Assembly: GCA_020025545.1 (NCBI GenBank)
Contig: JAHHRX010000025.1
Span: 1 to 28,553, forward strand
Direction: 5' to 3'
Source of the DNA: Oscillospiraceae bacterium
GTDB taxonomy: Bacteria > Bacillota > Clostridia > Oscillospirales > Oscillospiraceae
Length of the DNA stretch: 28,553 nt
Translations under genes and position numbers: made by a program
Shown: piece after piece, positions 7,401 through 13,740 of the stretch
How the letters are laid out: each line of letters begins with the position of its first letter
How positions within the stretch are numbered: the first letter of the stretch is position 1
The notes under the pieces: generated by a model
Databases searched by the model: none
What the model saw: only the letters and a program-made list of their open reading frames with translations
What the model was told of the DNA's origin: nothing

Positions 7401-9977
7401 GACGGCAACGACGGTTCCTTTGTTTACTATGATCCCGACGGAAACGGCAATCCCAACAATATTAACAACGATAATTGCATGGTTGACCAGTTCCTGGGCT
7501 ACAATTTCGGCCGCGTGGTGGAGCTGAAGAATATCCATGTTGTTGTGGGTAATACAGCAAAAGTTGGCGACAAGATCGTTAAGTACGCAATTGAGACCTC
7601 CATGGATAATCAGACATGGACAGCAGTTCCCGGATATGCTGCATATACCGGTAAGGACAATGCAGTTGATGTCATTAACATCGATCTGGCCACTCCCATC
7701 AACGCTCAGTACATCCGTATACGCAATCTGGAGCAGCGCCACGCATGGGTCTACTTCAGTGAGTTTACCGTGAAAGAGGCTGTTCATCAGGACGGCACTC
7801 CGGATTACCTGTACACCAATGCAACAACCGACATTCTCTCCAATAAGAAGAATGGTACTGTGAGCCTGACCTCCGGCACCGTAACACTCAATCAGGGTCA
7901 GTACATCGGTGTGGATTTGGGCAATATCAAGGCCGTTACCAAAATCGATACCTCTGATCTGGGCAGCAATGTGGCCCTTGAGACATCTATGAACGGTGTA
8001 ACATGGACTGCCTGCACAGCCGGCTCCGGCAAGAATATCGATGCCCGCTATGTGCGTGCGGTTTCCAAGGCGGACGGCACCGAAGTGGATCTTACAAAAT
8101 TTGCAGTTACCTTTAAGTATATCGCCGATAAGAGCGTAACCAGCGACTTTAATGTCAGCGATGCAGATATCGATATGACGATTGTCGGCGGAGTCGAAAA
8201 TGTGTTCGACGGAAAGCTGGATACCAAGGGCACAATCACTGGTGTTCAGACAAAGGATAGACACATTACCTTTGACCTCGGCCAGTCCGTGCATTTCAGC
8301 AGCCTGCGCTACTACATTGCTGAAGACAACTGGGATTATCTCAGACACGCAAAGGTTGAAATTTCCTCCGACCTTAAGACATGGCAGCAGGTAATGGTGA
8401 TTGGTAAGCCCACAGACAATACCACCAATACCTCCGTGGCCAAGGATGCAGATTACCTTACCCACGACAGCAACAACCCCGGCTATATGTATGCGGAGGC
8501 CAAGAACCTGAATCAGGATGCCCGCTATATCCGCATTACTCCCCTCAGCTCCTATGATCACAGATGGGTGGTCATCAACGAGCTGCAAATCAACGGCGGC
8601 GCCTATATCTCCCCCGAGGCTAACCGTGACATCATTTCCAATGTGCAGGAAGAGCCCGGCAAGATTCCCTCCAACGCACTGGATAAGGACTACAACACCG
8701 CATACCGTCCCGCAGGAAAGAATAATTCCTTTACCTACCGTGTCTCTGACCCGAAGGGCCTGACGGTTCTGCGTCTGGTGCAGCTGGGTGCAATTTCCAA
8801 TGCAACCGTCACTGTCCGCTATGTAGGGGAAACAAAGGATGCAGAGCTTGGCACTTTGAATCAGGCAATCAGCGAGTTTGTGCTGGCTGAGGGCAAGACT
8901 CTGGAAAGCGTTACGGTAAGCTGGACAGACACAGCGCCTGAAATTGCAGAAATTGCAGTTTCCGCAGAAAAGGTCACCAAAGCTGACAAGACCGCTCTGA
9001 AGGAAGCGCTGGATGCAACTCATCCCACCAATACCTGGATCACCGACAGCGTCAAAAACTACAACGATGCCAAGACGGTGGGTCAGGCAGTCTACGCGAA
9101 TCCCAATGTCACACAGGCTGTGGTTGACTCTGCACTGGGCGCAATCAAGAGCGCTGTTGCCGATGCACAGCTGAAGGTCACCAATATGGATGAGCTGCAG
9201 GCACTGGTGGACAACAAGCTGAGCAATGATGCCATTACCTACACCACCAACAGCTACTATGTATACAGTGCTGCTGTGGAAAACTTGCAGGATGCTCTTG
9301 CAAATGCGGATAACCTGACCCAGGCTAAGGCCGATACACTGAAGGCAGCTGTTGCCGATGCGCAGGCTGCTCTGGAATTCTCCATCCGTCACCGTGAACT
9401 GGCTGAGTTGGCTGTAGAGGGCTATGCAGCTCTGGTCGGCGACGAGTACACCCCCGACAGCTTCGCTGCCGTAACTGCCGCAAAGGAAGCCATTGACGCT
9501 TTGGTAGCACAGGACAAGGCCGCTCAGCAGGGTGAAGGTGAGCGTGTAAATCCCGAAAAGCTTGCACAGGCTAAGGCTGCCTATGAGCAGGCCGTTGCAG
9601 CTCTGCGCTACAAGTCGGATAAGTCCGTTCTGCAGGAGCTGGTTGCCAAGGCGGAAGCTTTGGATCTTACCGGATACACCACCGAGAGTGTCGAGGCATT
9701 CAACGCTGCTATGAAGGCTGCTAAGGCCGTTCTGGCAGATGAAACCATCGGCAGGGATCAGCAGAATGTGGTTGACGAAGCTGTGGAGCAGCTGAAGGCA
9801 GCCATCAGAGGCCTGACGGTTGAGCAGGCCCCCGGCACTGCTCCCAAGCCCGATGTACCTCAGACCGGCGATGACAGCAACATGACCGTTTGGGTTGTTG
9901 TTGCAGTCATTTCTCTGGCAGGTATTGTATGCGCTGCAGCATTCCTGCTGCATTCCCGCAAGCGTAGCCGCAGATAA
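4497..9977 (+). CDS. Secreted, wall-anchored GH84 beta-N-acetylglucosaminidase (hyaluronidase/O-GlcNAcase type)
   Basis: An 1826-residue protein with a strong site (AAGGAGG, 4484-4490) 6 nt before ATG. Layout: signal peptide 1-about 40 (RR then a hydrophobic core, cleavage near AAAED); GH20b-like N-domain about 45-185; GH84 barrel about 188-470 with EGYYG at 197-201 and the catalytic Asp pair D310-D311 (LADDAN); helical domain to about 655; then about six beta-sandwich modules resembling F5/8-type C (CBM32) domains between 656 and 1493; four FIVAR-type helical repeats between about 1496 and 1775; a Pro-rich linker; VPQTGD at 1787-1792, a membrane helix about 1796-1819 and an RKRSRR tail. GH84 enzymes remove terminal beta-GlcNAc by substrate-assisted catalysis; with CBM32 modules they usually act on host mucins or hyaluronan. 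It is monocistronic. The sortase motif begins with Val rather than Leu. Boundaries of individual CBM-like modules are approximate; modules 4 and 6 are the least certain. Confidence 0.95.
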   Translation: MRQRENQSKKRLFGRRLAAAVLAVIMGVCCIPLTPIQAAAEDAGYELYPMPHTISYTGKDYIVRNEVNLVVEDGIDHYTVDRLEEVLALKKDITYTQSNAIVPGKTNILVGIKGSQGYVDTYAQENLTVSTENLFGKQDSYVLDSRNGVITVLGKDTDSSFYGLTTLYHVFAQMDSYTIREFHVEDWADVSSRGFIEGYYGNPWSTEDRVNLMKWGGYYKLNSYFYAPKDDPKHNAQWRSLYTEEEIQDKIIPLAEAGNASKCRFVYALHPFMHNAVRFNDNYEADLKAVQDKFAQVIKAGVRQIAILADDANHVGNDNYIKFLNDMCAWLETMKEEYPDLKMTLPFCTQEYMSWGKDYYAKFPENVQIVMTGGKVWGEVSNNFTTSFTNTVGRGPYMWINWPCSDNSKKHLIMGGYTTFLQPGVDPENIQGIVLNPMQQSEPSKVAIFGNACYSWNIWENEEEANEAWFDSFKYVDHNSAMETQASAALRELSKHMMNQAMDDRVQPLQESVELKAILNDFKSKLSAGTVTAQDVDKVMAEFYVLQAAAKTYRAKADDQNVKNQIVYWLDCWDDTTAAALAYLNGVKATLIKDSTNALKYNTLGQVAFEKSKSHGFHYVNHTEYAEVGVQHIVPFINTLADYVSRYAELAMDPNKVIGTFITSRKDTPAGDMKNATDGDDSTFISYRNPAAIKEGEFVGVVYNKLITVEDIRFLLGTGKNHFDACKLQYTEDGTEWKDIPLVNKENAFTGTQNQYLEVVVKQQNLPKDFKAMGIRLIATADNRLDAWLEVHEIQVNKLKGVLPAVDGTYSASNGLSIKNNASWNVLKDKKNGTEVQLSNVGDKTAKNAYIQYTFQEAIRLGTVYFAQGASQANDVIRNGSLQYLGEDGQWHEMGKITNAKVQSFNLREKDIVTTAVRILNLTEVPVWWRVGEFRVEGTQTAANLPIQYNVIKTDIWKVEGGSEANLHDGNDGSFVYYDPDGNGNPNNINNDNCMVDQFLGYNFGRVVELKNIHVVVGNTAKVGDKIVKYAIETSMDNQTWTAVPGYAAYTGKDNAVDVINIDLATPINAQYIRIRNLEQRHAWVYFSEFTVKEAVHQDGTPDYLYTNATTDILSNKKNGTVSLTSGTVTLNQGQYIGVDLGNIKAVTKIDTSDLGSNVALETSMNGVTWTACTAGSGKNIDARYVRAVSKADGTEVDLTKFAVTFKYIADKSVTSDFNVSDADIDMTIVGGVENVFDGKLDTKGTITGVQTKDRHITFDLGQSVHFSSLRYYIAEDNWDYLRHAKVEISSDLKTWQQVMVIGKPTDNTTNTSVAKDADYLTHDSNNPGYMYAEAKNLNQDARYIRITPLSSYDHRWVVINELQINGGAYISPEANRDIISNVQEEPGKIPSNALDKDYNTAYRPAGKNNSFTYRVSDPKGLTVLRLVQLGAISNATVTVRYVGETKDAELGTLNQAISEFVLAEGKTLESVTVSWTDTAPEIAEIAVSAEKVTKADKTALKEALDATHPTNTWITDSVKNYNDAKTVGQAVYANPNVTQAVVDSALGAIKSAVADAQLKVTNMDELQALVDNKLSNDAITYTTNSYYVYSAAVENLQDALANADNLTQAKADTLKAAVADAQAALEFSIRHRELAELAVEGYAALVGDEYTPDSFAAVTAAKEAIDALVAQDKAAQQGEGERVNPEKLAQAKAAYEQAVAALRYKSDKSVLQELVAKAEALDLTGYTTESVEAFNAAMKAAKAVLADETIGRDQQNVVDEAVEQLKAAIRGLTVEQAPGTAPKPDVPQTGDDSNMTVWVVVAVISLAGIVCAAAFLLHSRKRSRR

Positions 9978-9988
9978 TGAAAAAAGAG

Positions 9989-10019
9989 TACGGTCATCCC
10001 GCAAGGGATGACCGTATTT
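9989..10019. terminator. Terminator hairpin 1 after GH84
   Basis: An 11-bp stem TACGGTCATCC (9989-9999) / GGATGACCGTA (10006-10016), closed by C-G around a GCAA tetraloop. A run of A's lies before and TTT after, so it could work in both directions. It lies 11 nt past the GH84 stop. Confidence 0.85.
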
Positions 10020-10033
10020 CAGCTTGTCAAAGC

Positions 10034-10067
10034 CCCCCTGTTTTCGTTAACCGAAAGCAGGGGTTTT
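10034..10067 (+). terminator. Hairpin 2 after GH84, terminator-like
   Basis: CCCCTG (10035-10040) pairs with CAGGGG (10058-10063), extended inward by TTTCG (10042-10046) / CGAAA (10052-10056), and followed by TTTTG. Probably a back-up terminator. Confidence 0.65.
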
Positions 10068-10103
10068 GTCGTTTATTGGCAAAAAACTCCGGGTATTCCT
10101 GCC

Positions 10104-10141
10104 AAATGGAAACGGTCAGCAGCTTCTGACCGTTTTCATTT
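10104..10141 (+). terminator. Hairpin 3 after GH84, terminator-like
   Basis: A 16-bp stem with one G-U pair: 10104-10119 against 10126-10141, core AAACGGTCAG / CTGACCGTTT, loop CAGCTT, with T's inside the 3' arm. It shares the ACGGTCA/TGACCGT core with the first hairpin. Its role is unclear; a third terminator or a transcript-end stabiliser is possible. Confidence 0.6.
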
Positions 10142-10226
10142 GCTCCGAAACTTTTTACAGGAACCGCCTGCTCCATTGGCACGTGTTCTGCCGTCGCCGG
10201 GAAAAAGTGAAAGAAACCGGAGTGGA

Positions 10227-10255
10227 TTGACAAACAGATTGCATGATGGTAGAAT
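10227..10255 (+). promoter_or_regulatory. Sigma-A promoter of the btuFCD operon
   Basis: A perfect -35 TTGACA (10227-10232), a 17-nt spacer and TAGAAT (10250-10255). Transcription would start near 10262, just before the riboswitch P1 helix. Confidence 0.88.
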
Positions 10256-10272
10256 AAGCAAAATTAAATATT

Positions 10273-10443
10273 CCATGCAGTGAACCCGAGCCGGTGGGGG
10301 GAGGGTTCCGAACAGGGAAGCGGGGTGCAAATCCCCCACAGCTGTCTTTACTGTAATAGCGGACGAGAGAACAGCATGTCACTGCCTTCGGGCGGGAAGA
10401 CGTTCTTCAGGATGAGGCTTGAGTCAGGAGACCTGCTGCATGG
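10273..10443 (+). promoter_or_regulatory. Cobalamin riboswitch 1 (upstream of btuFCD)
   Basis: Helix P1 is visible as CCATGCAG (10273-10280) / CTGCATGG (10436-10443). Inside are the conserved GGGTGCAAATCCCCC core, ACTGTAATAGCGG, CACTG..CGGGAAGAC and the full B12 box GAGTCAGGAGACCTGC (10421-10436). The terminator at 10531 is its likely expression platform: bound cobalamin should favour termination and switch off the importer. Confidence 0.97.
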
Positions 10444-10530
10444 ATGTGTGAGAGTTTTCTTGGCCAGGAGAAAAGTCTGGGGTACAAGGCGGGATAGTTT
10501 TTTATCTTGCCCATTTTGTGTAGCCCTTTC

Positions 10531-10563
10531 ATAGCTTCTCCTGAGGGAGAAGCTATTATTTTT
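10531..10563 (+). terminator. Riboswitch-controlled terminator before btuF
   Basis: An 11-bp perfect stem ATAGCTTCTCC (10531-10541) / GGAGAAGCTAT (10546-10556) with a TGAG loop and trailing T's (10559-10563), lying between the aptamer and the btuF ribosome site. Confidence 0.9.
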
Positions 10564-10615
10564 GGCACAGCCAAGTTAATAGGATATTTATATTATCAGT
10601 AAGGAGAAACAGAAA

Positions 10616-11731
10616 ATGAAAAAACTGACGATTCTGCTGCTGACATTGGTAATGGCAGTAAGCCTTGCCGCCTGCGGCAGCAAAACCCAGCCGGAGCAGA
10701 ATGTAACCGCCACCGGCGACAACCAAACCACCACAGTGGCTACGGAAACGGCGACGCAGGTGCTGACAGACAATGCAGGCCGTCAGGTGGAGCTGCCCAA
10801 CCCGGTGAAAACCTGTGTTGTGGCAAACCGCTACAACAGTGAGCTGATCCGTGCCTGCGGTGCGGTGGACAAGATCATTTCCGTGGACACCAACACCGCT
10901 CAGGATCGGGTGTACTGGAAGATGTTTGATCCTGACAATGTGATCGGCAAGAGTCAGAAGGAACTGAACTACGAAAAGATTATTGAGCTGAATCCTCAGG
11001 TTGTGATCCTGCCTGATAACGGCGCTTACAAAGAGGCAGAGGAAAAGCTGGCACCCTTCGGCATCAAGGTGTTTGTGATCTCCGGCTATGACACTGCGGA
11101 TTTTAAGAACCAGACCGAAAACATCGGCAAGATGTTCGGCGTAGAGGAGCAGGCTGCCAAGTTCTACAATTACTTCAATGACAAGCTGGAATATGTCCAT
11201 ACACAGCTGAAGGATGTGGAAAAGCGCAGCGTTTACTTTGAAACCACCCAAAACTACTCCACCGTATTCCGGGGAAATCCCATGTACAACATGGTGGAGT
11301 TTGCGGATGTGCGCAATATTTTCAGCACAGACACCGAAAACCTCAGCGCAAAGGAAATTGACCCGGAAGCTGTGATCAGCCGGAACCCCGATGTGATTAT
11401 CAAGCTGGTGACCCCCAATCAGGCGCTGTCCGGCACCGGCCTTTACACGGCACCTACCAAGGAAGAGTTCCAGAGCGCATATCAGGACATTGTGAGCCGT
11501 GTTGGCTTCGACAGCATTACCGCTGTCAAAAATGACGACATCTACTTTATGACCCAGTTCAGCCACGGCGGTGCCGGTAAGCTGGTGGGCACCCTGTTTA
11601 TCGCAAAGATGGTCTACCCCGACCTGCTGCCGGAGCTGGACACAGAGGAAATCTACCGGACATGGCTGGAGGACTTCCAGGGCTTTGACTTTGTTCCCGG
11701 CCATTTCTGGGCAGGCAAGGATCTGCACTGA
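10616..11731 (+). CDS. btuF: Corrinoid/iron-complex ABC transporter binding lipoprotein (BtuF-like)
   Basis: A 371-residue protein; AAGGAG (10601-10606) precedes the ATG by 9 nt. The N-terminus is a lipoprotein signal with lipobox LAAC, Cys20 being the lipid-anchored residue, followed by a Thr/Gln-rich linker. The rest is a class III (BtuF/FhuD/FepB type) binding fold: TDNAGRQVELP near the start of the mature domain and LNPQVVILPDNG before the inter-lobe helix. It captures the ligand outside the membrane and hands it to BtuC. It is longer than enterobacterial BtuF and resembles iron-siderophore binders, so the corrinoid assignment rests on the cobalamin riboswitch directly upstream. Its stop overlaps the btuC start by one base (TGATG). 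Confidence 0.88.
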   Translation: MKKLTILLLTLVMAVSLAACGSKTQPEQNVTATGDNQTTTVATETATQVLTDNAGRQVELPNPVKTCVVANRYNSELIRACGAVDKIISVDTNTAQDRVYWKMFDPDNVIGKSQKELNYEKIIELNPQVVILPDNGAYKEAEEKLAPFGIKVFVISGYDTADFKNQTENIGKMFGVEEQAAKFYNYFNDKLEYVHTQLKDVEKRSVYFETTQNYSTVFRGNPMYNMVEFADVRNIFSTDTENLSAKEIDPEAVISRNPDVIIKLVTPNQALSGTGLYTAPTKEEFQSAYQDIVSRVGFDSITAVKNDDIYFMTQFSHGGAGKLVGTLFIAKMVYPDLLPELDTEEIYRTWLEDFQGFDFVPGHFWAGKDLH

Positions 11732-12807
11732 TGCAGAAAAAGGAAGTAAAGCAGGATATCGACCAGCTCCTTTCCGTCTATAATGCCGGTGCCAGAAAAA
11801 AGTGCCTGATCATCCTGTCCGGGCTGGTGCTGATGCTGATTCTGGGGCTGTGGTTCACCACCGTGGGAGAAAATCATGTGGGCATTCTGGATGTGCTGCG
11901 GGCCATCCGGCACTGGATCGCCGGAGATCTCTCCGTCACCCAGGAAAAGGTAATCGTGCTGCTGCGGCTGCCCCGAATTGTCCTTGCCATTTTTGCCGGC
12001 GTGGGCCTTTCGGCTGCCGGTGTGGTGATGCAGTCCATCACCAGAAATCCCATGGCCAGCCCCTTTACCGGCGGCATTTCCAATGCGGCGGCTTTTGGTG
12101 CGTCGATTTCCATTGTGTTTGGCATCGGAATTCTGCCGGGCACGGAGCTGGGCACAGTGATCAATGCCTTTCTGCTGTCGCTTCTTTGCGCGGTGCTGGT
12201 GTATGTGGTGTCTCTGAAGGTGGGCATGACCCCGGAAACCATTGTGCTGGTGGGCATTGCCCTGAGCTATCTGTTCAGCGCAGCCACCTCTACCATAGAG
12301 TTTTTTGCCAACGAGCATCAGCTGGCTGCGGTGGTGCAGTGGGCCTTCGGCAGCCTGAATGGCGCCCGGTGGTCACAGGTGCTGGTGGTGGGCGGGTTTT
12401 CCCTTGCTTCTTTGCTGGTAATCTACTGCTTTGCCCCCGCCCTGAACATTATGATTTCCGGTGACGATCAGGTGGCAAGATCTCTGGGCGTGAAGGTAAC
12501 GCTGGTGCGCTGCGTCACGGGGCTGCTTTCCGTGCTGGCAACCGCAGCGGTTATCAGCTTTACCGGGGTCATCGGATTTGTGGGACTGGCCGGCCCTCAT
12601 ATGGCAAGGATGCTGATTGGCAGCGACCACCGATATCTGCTGCCCTTTTCGGCTGTGTGCGGCGCACTGCTCATGCTGGTGGCGGATACCCTTGGCAGGG
12701 TCATTCTGGCACCTGTGATGATTCCGGTGGGCATCGTGATTTCCTTTCTGGGAGTTCCGATTTTCCTGAATCTGATTGTCACACGGAAGAAGGGGTATTT
12801 CAAATGA
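11731..12807 (+). CDS. btuC: Corrinoid ABC transporter permease (FecCD/BtuC family)
   Basis: A 358-residue, very hydrophobic protein with about nine or ten membrane helices after a charged 25-residue N-terminus. FecCD family signatures are present: RLPRIVLAIFAG, a QSITRNPMASP segment, GVIGFVGLAGPHMAR before the coupling region, and ADTLGR followed by PVGIVISFLGVPIF near the end. It forms the homodimeric translocation channel with two BtuD subunits. It starts within the btuF stop codon and overlaps btuD by ATGA, so the three subunits should be made in proportion. Specificity for cobalamin is inferred from the riboswitch. Confidence 0.92.
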   Translation: MQKKEVKQDIDQLLSVYNAGARKKCLIILSGLVLMLILGLWFTTVGENHVGILDVLRAIRHWIAGDLSVTQEKVIVLLRLPRIVLAIFAGVGLSAAGVVMQSITRNPMASPFTGGISNAAAFGASISIVFGIGILPGTELGTVINAFLLSLLCAVLVYVVSLKVGMTPETIVLVGIALSYLFSAATSTIEFFANEHQLAAVVQWAFGSLNGARWSQVLVVGGFSLASLLVIYCFAPALNIMISGDDQVARSLGVKVTLVRCVTGLLSVLATAAVISFTGVIGFVGLAGPHMARMLIGSDHRYLLPFSAVCGALLMLVADTLGRVILAPVMIPVGIVISFLGVPIFLNLIVTRKKGYFK

Positions 12808-13577
12808 GCTTAAAAGTGGAACACATTTCCTATTCCTATGAAAGAAATCAGGTGCTGGACGATGTTTCCTTTGAAGCGGAAGCCGGTGAGGTGCTTGCAC
12901 TGCTTGGCCCTAACGGCATCGGAAAGACCACTCTGCTGAAGGCGTTTTCCGGGATCATGCGTCCCCAGCAGGGCAGGACCTTTGTAGATGGAGAGGATAT
13001 TTTGCAAATGCCCCCGGGGCAGCGAGCAAGACTCATTGCCTATGTGCCCCAGTACACGGCCAATCTGTTCCCGGTGAGCGTGGCGGATGCGGTGCTCATG
13101 GGCCGGCAGCCCTTTGTTCGGTTTCGGCCCAAGGAGGAAGATAAGCGGGTGGTTTTTGAGATTCTGGAGCAGCTGGAGCTGACCCAGTTTGCCTTTCGGA
13201 ACATTGAAGCCTTGTCCGGCGGTGAGCGTCAGCGGGTCTTTATCGCCCGGGCGCTGGCTCAGGAGCCCAAGCTGCTGCTTCTGGATGAGCCGACCAGCAG
13301 CATGGACATCAAAAATATGCTCCACACCATGGATATGATCGTGGAGCTGGTGAAGAAAAAGAATATCACCGCCGTGGTTTCCATCCATGACCTGAATCTG
13401 GCCTCCATGTTCTGTGATAAATTCCTGTTTCTGAAAGAACACAGGGTATTTGCCCACGGAGCGGGAGCGGAGGTGCTGACTTCTGAAAATCTTCAGGACG
13501 TGTATAAGGTCAACACGAAAATTACGCAGGTGGATGGCTACAGTCACATCCGGCTGCTGAAAAAGCTGCCCGAATAA
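12804..13577 (+). CDS. btuD: Corrinoid ABC transporter ATP-binding protein
   Basis: A 257-residue ATPase. The ATG at 12804 is chosen over an upstream in-frame start at 12657 because the protein from here begins with the normal LKVEHISYSY strand and has AAGGGG 8 nt upstream; the extension lies inside btuC. Walker A is GPNGIGKTT (35-43), the ABC signature LSGGERQ (137-143), Walker B ends in D161-E162, and the switch His is His195 (SIHDLN). It drives BtuC-mediated import of corrinoid. The gene overlaps btuC by 4 nt and is followed by a terminator that also serves the convergent cbi operon. Confidence 0.93.
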   Translation: MSLKVEHISYSYERNQVLDDVSFEAEAGEVLALLGPNGIGKTTLLKAFSGIMRPQQGRTFVDGEDILQMPPGQRARLIAYVPQYTANLFPVSVADAVLMGRQPFVRFRPKEEDKRVVFEILEQLELTQFAFRNIEALSGGERQRVFIARALAQEPKLLLLDEPTSSMDIKNMLHTMDMIVELVKKKNITAVVSIHDLNLASMFCDKFLFLKEHRVFAHGAGAEVLTSENLQDVYKVNTKITQVDGYSHIRLLKKLPE

Positions 13578-13596
13578 AACAGGTTTTCATAGGAAA

Positions 13597-13640
13597 AGCC
13601 CGAAGGCCCTGACATGTGCAGAGCCTTCGGGCTTCGTTTT
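13597..13640. terminator. Bidirectional terminator between btuD and cbiJET
   Basis: AGCCCGAAGGC (13597-13607) pairs with GCCTTCGGGCT (13623-13633); the plus side is followed by TCGTTTT and the minus side by TTTTCCT. It lies between convergent genes, so it probably ends both transcripts. Confidence 0.85.
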
Positions 13641-13740
13641 GCAGACGGGGAAAGAGAGGCCGGGGAATATCCGCATGGGAACTGCCGGTACCGGAGGCTT
13701 ACCATGTGGCCCAACCGCAAAATACCCGGAGGAGGCCATA

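Noticed and set aside
6267..10004. A 1245-residue open frame on the strand opposite GH84 (and another of 534 residues at 4380-5984)
   Set aside because: The sense frame has a signal peptide, catalytic motifs and sortase signal. The antisense product is Ile/Gly/Cys-rich without domains; it stays open because of the codon bias of the sense gene.
9989..10141. Possible CRISPR-like or mobile repeat array in the hairpin series
   Set aside because: Only three hairpins, unequal in length and sequence, with no regular spacer and no cas genes.
10008..10534. Small plus-strand frames between GH84 and btuF
   Set aside because: They cover terminator hairpins and the cobalamin aptamer, which explain the sequence better.
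10616..13577. Siderophore (iron) importer as alternative for the ABC system
   Set aside because: The proteins alone would permit it, but the cobalamin riboswitch directly upstream and the adjoining B12 pathway make corrinoid the better assignment; not excluded by sequence alone.
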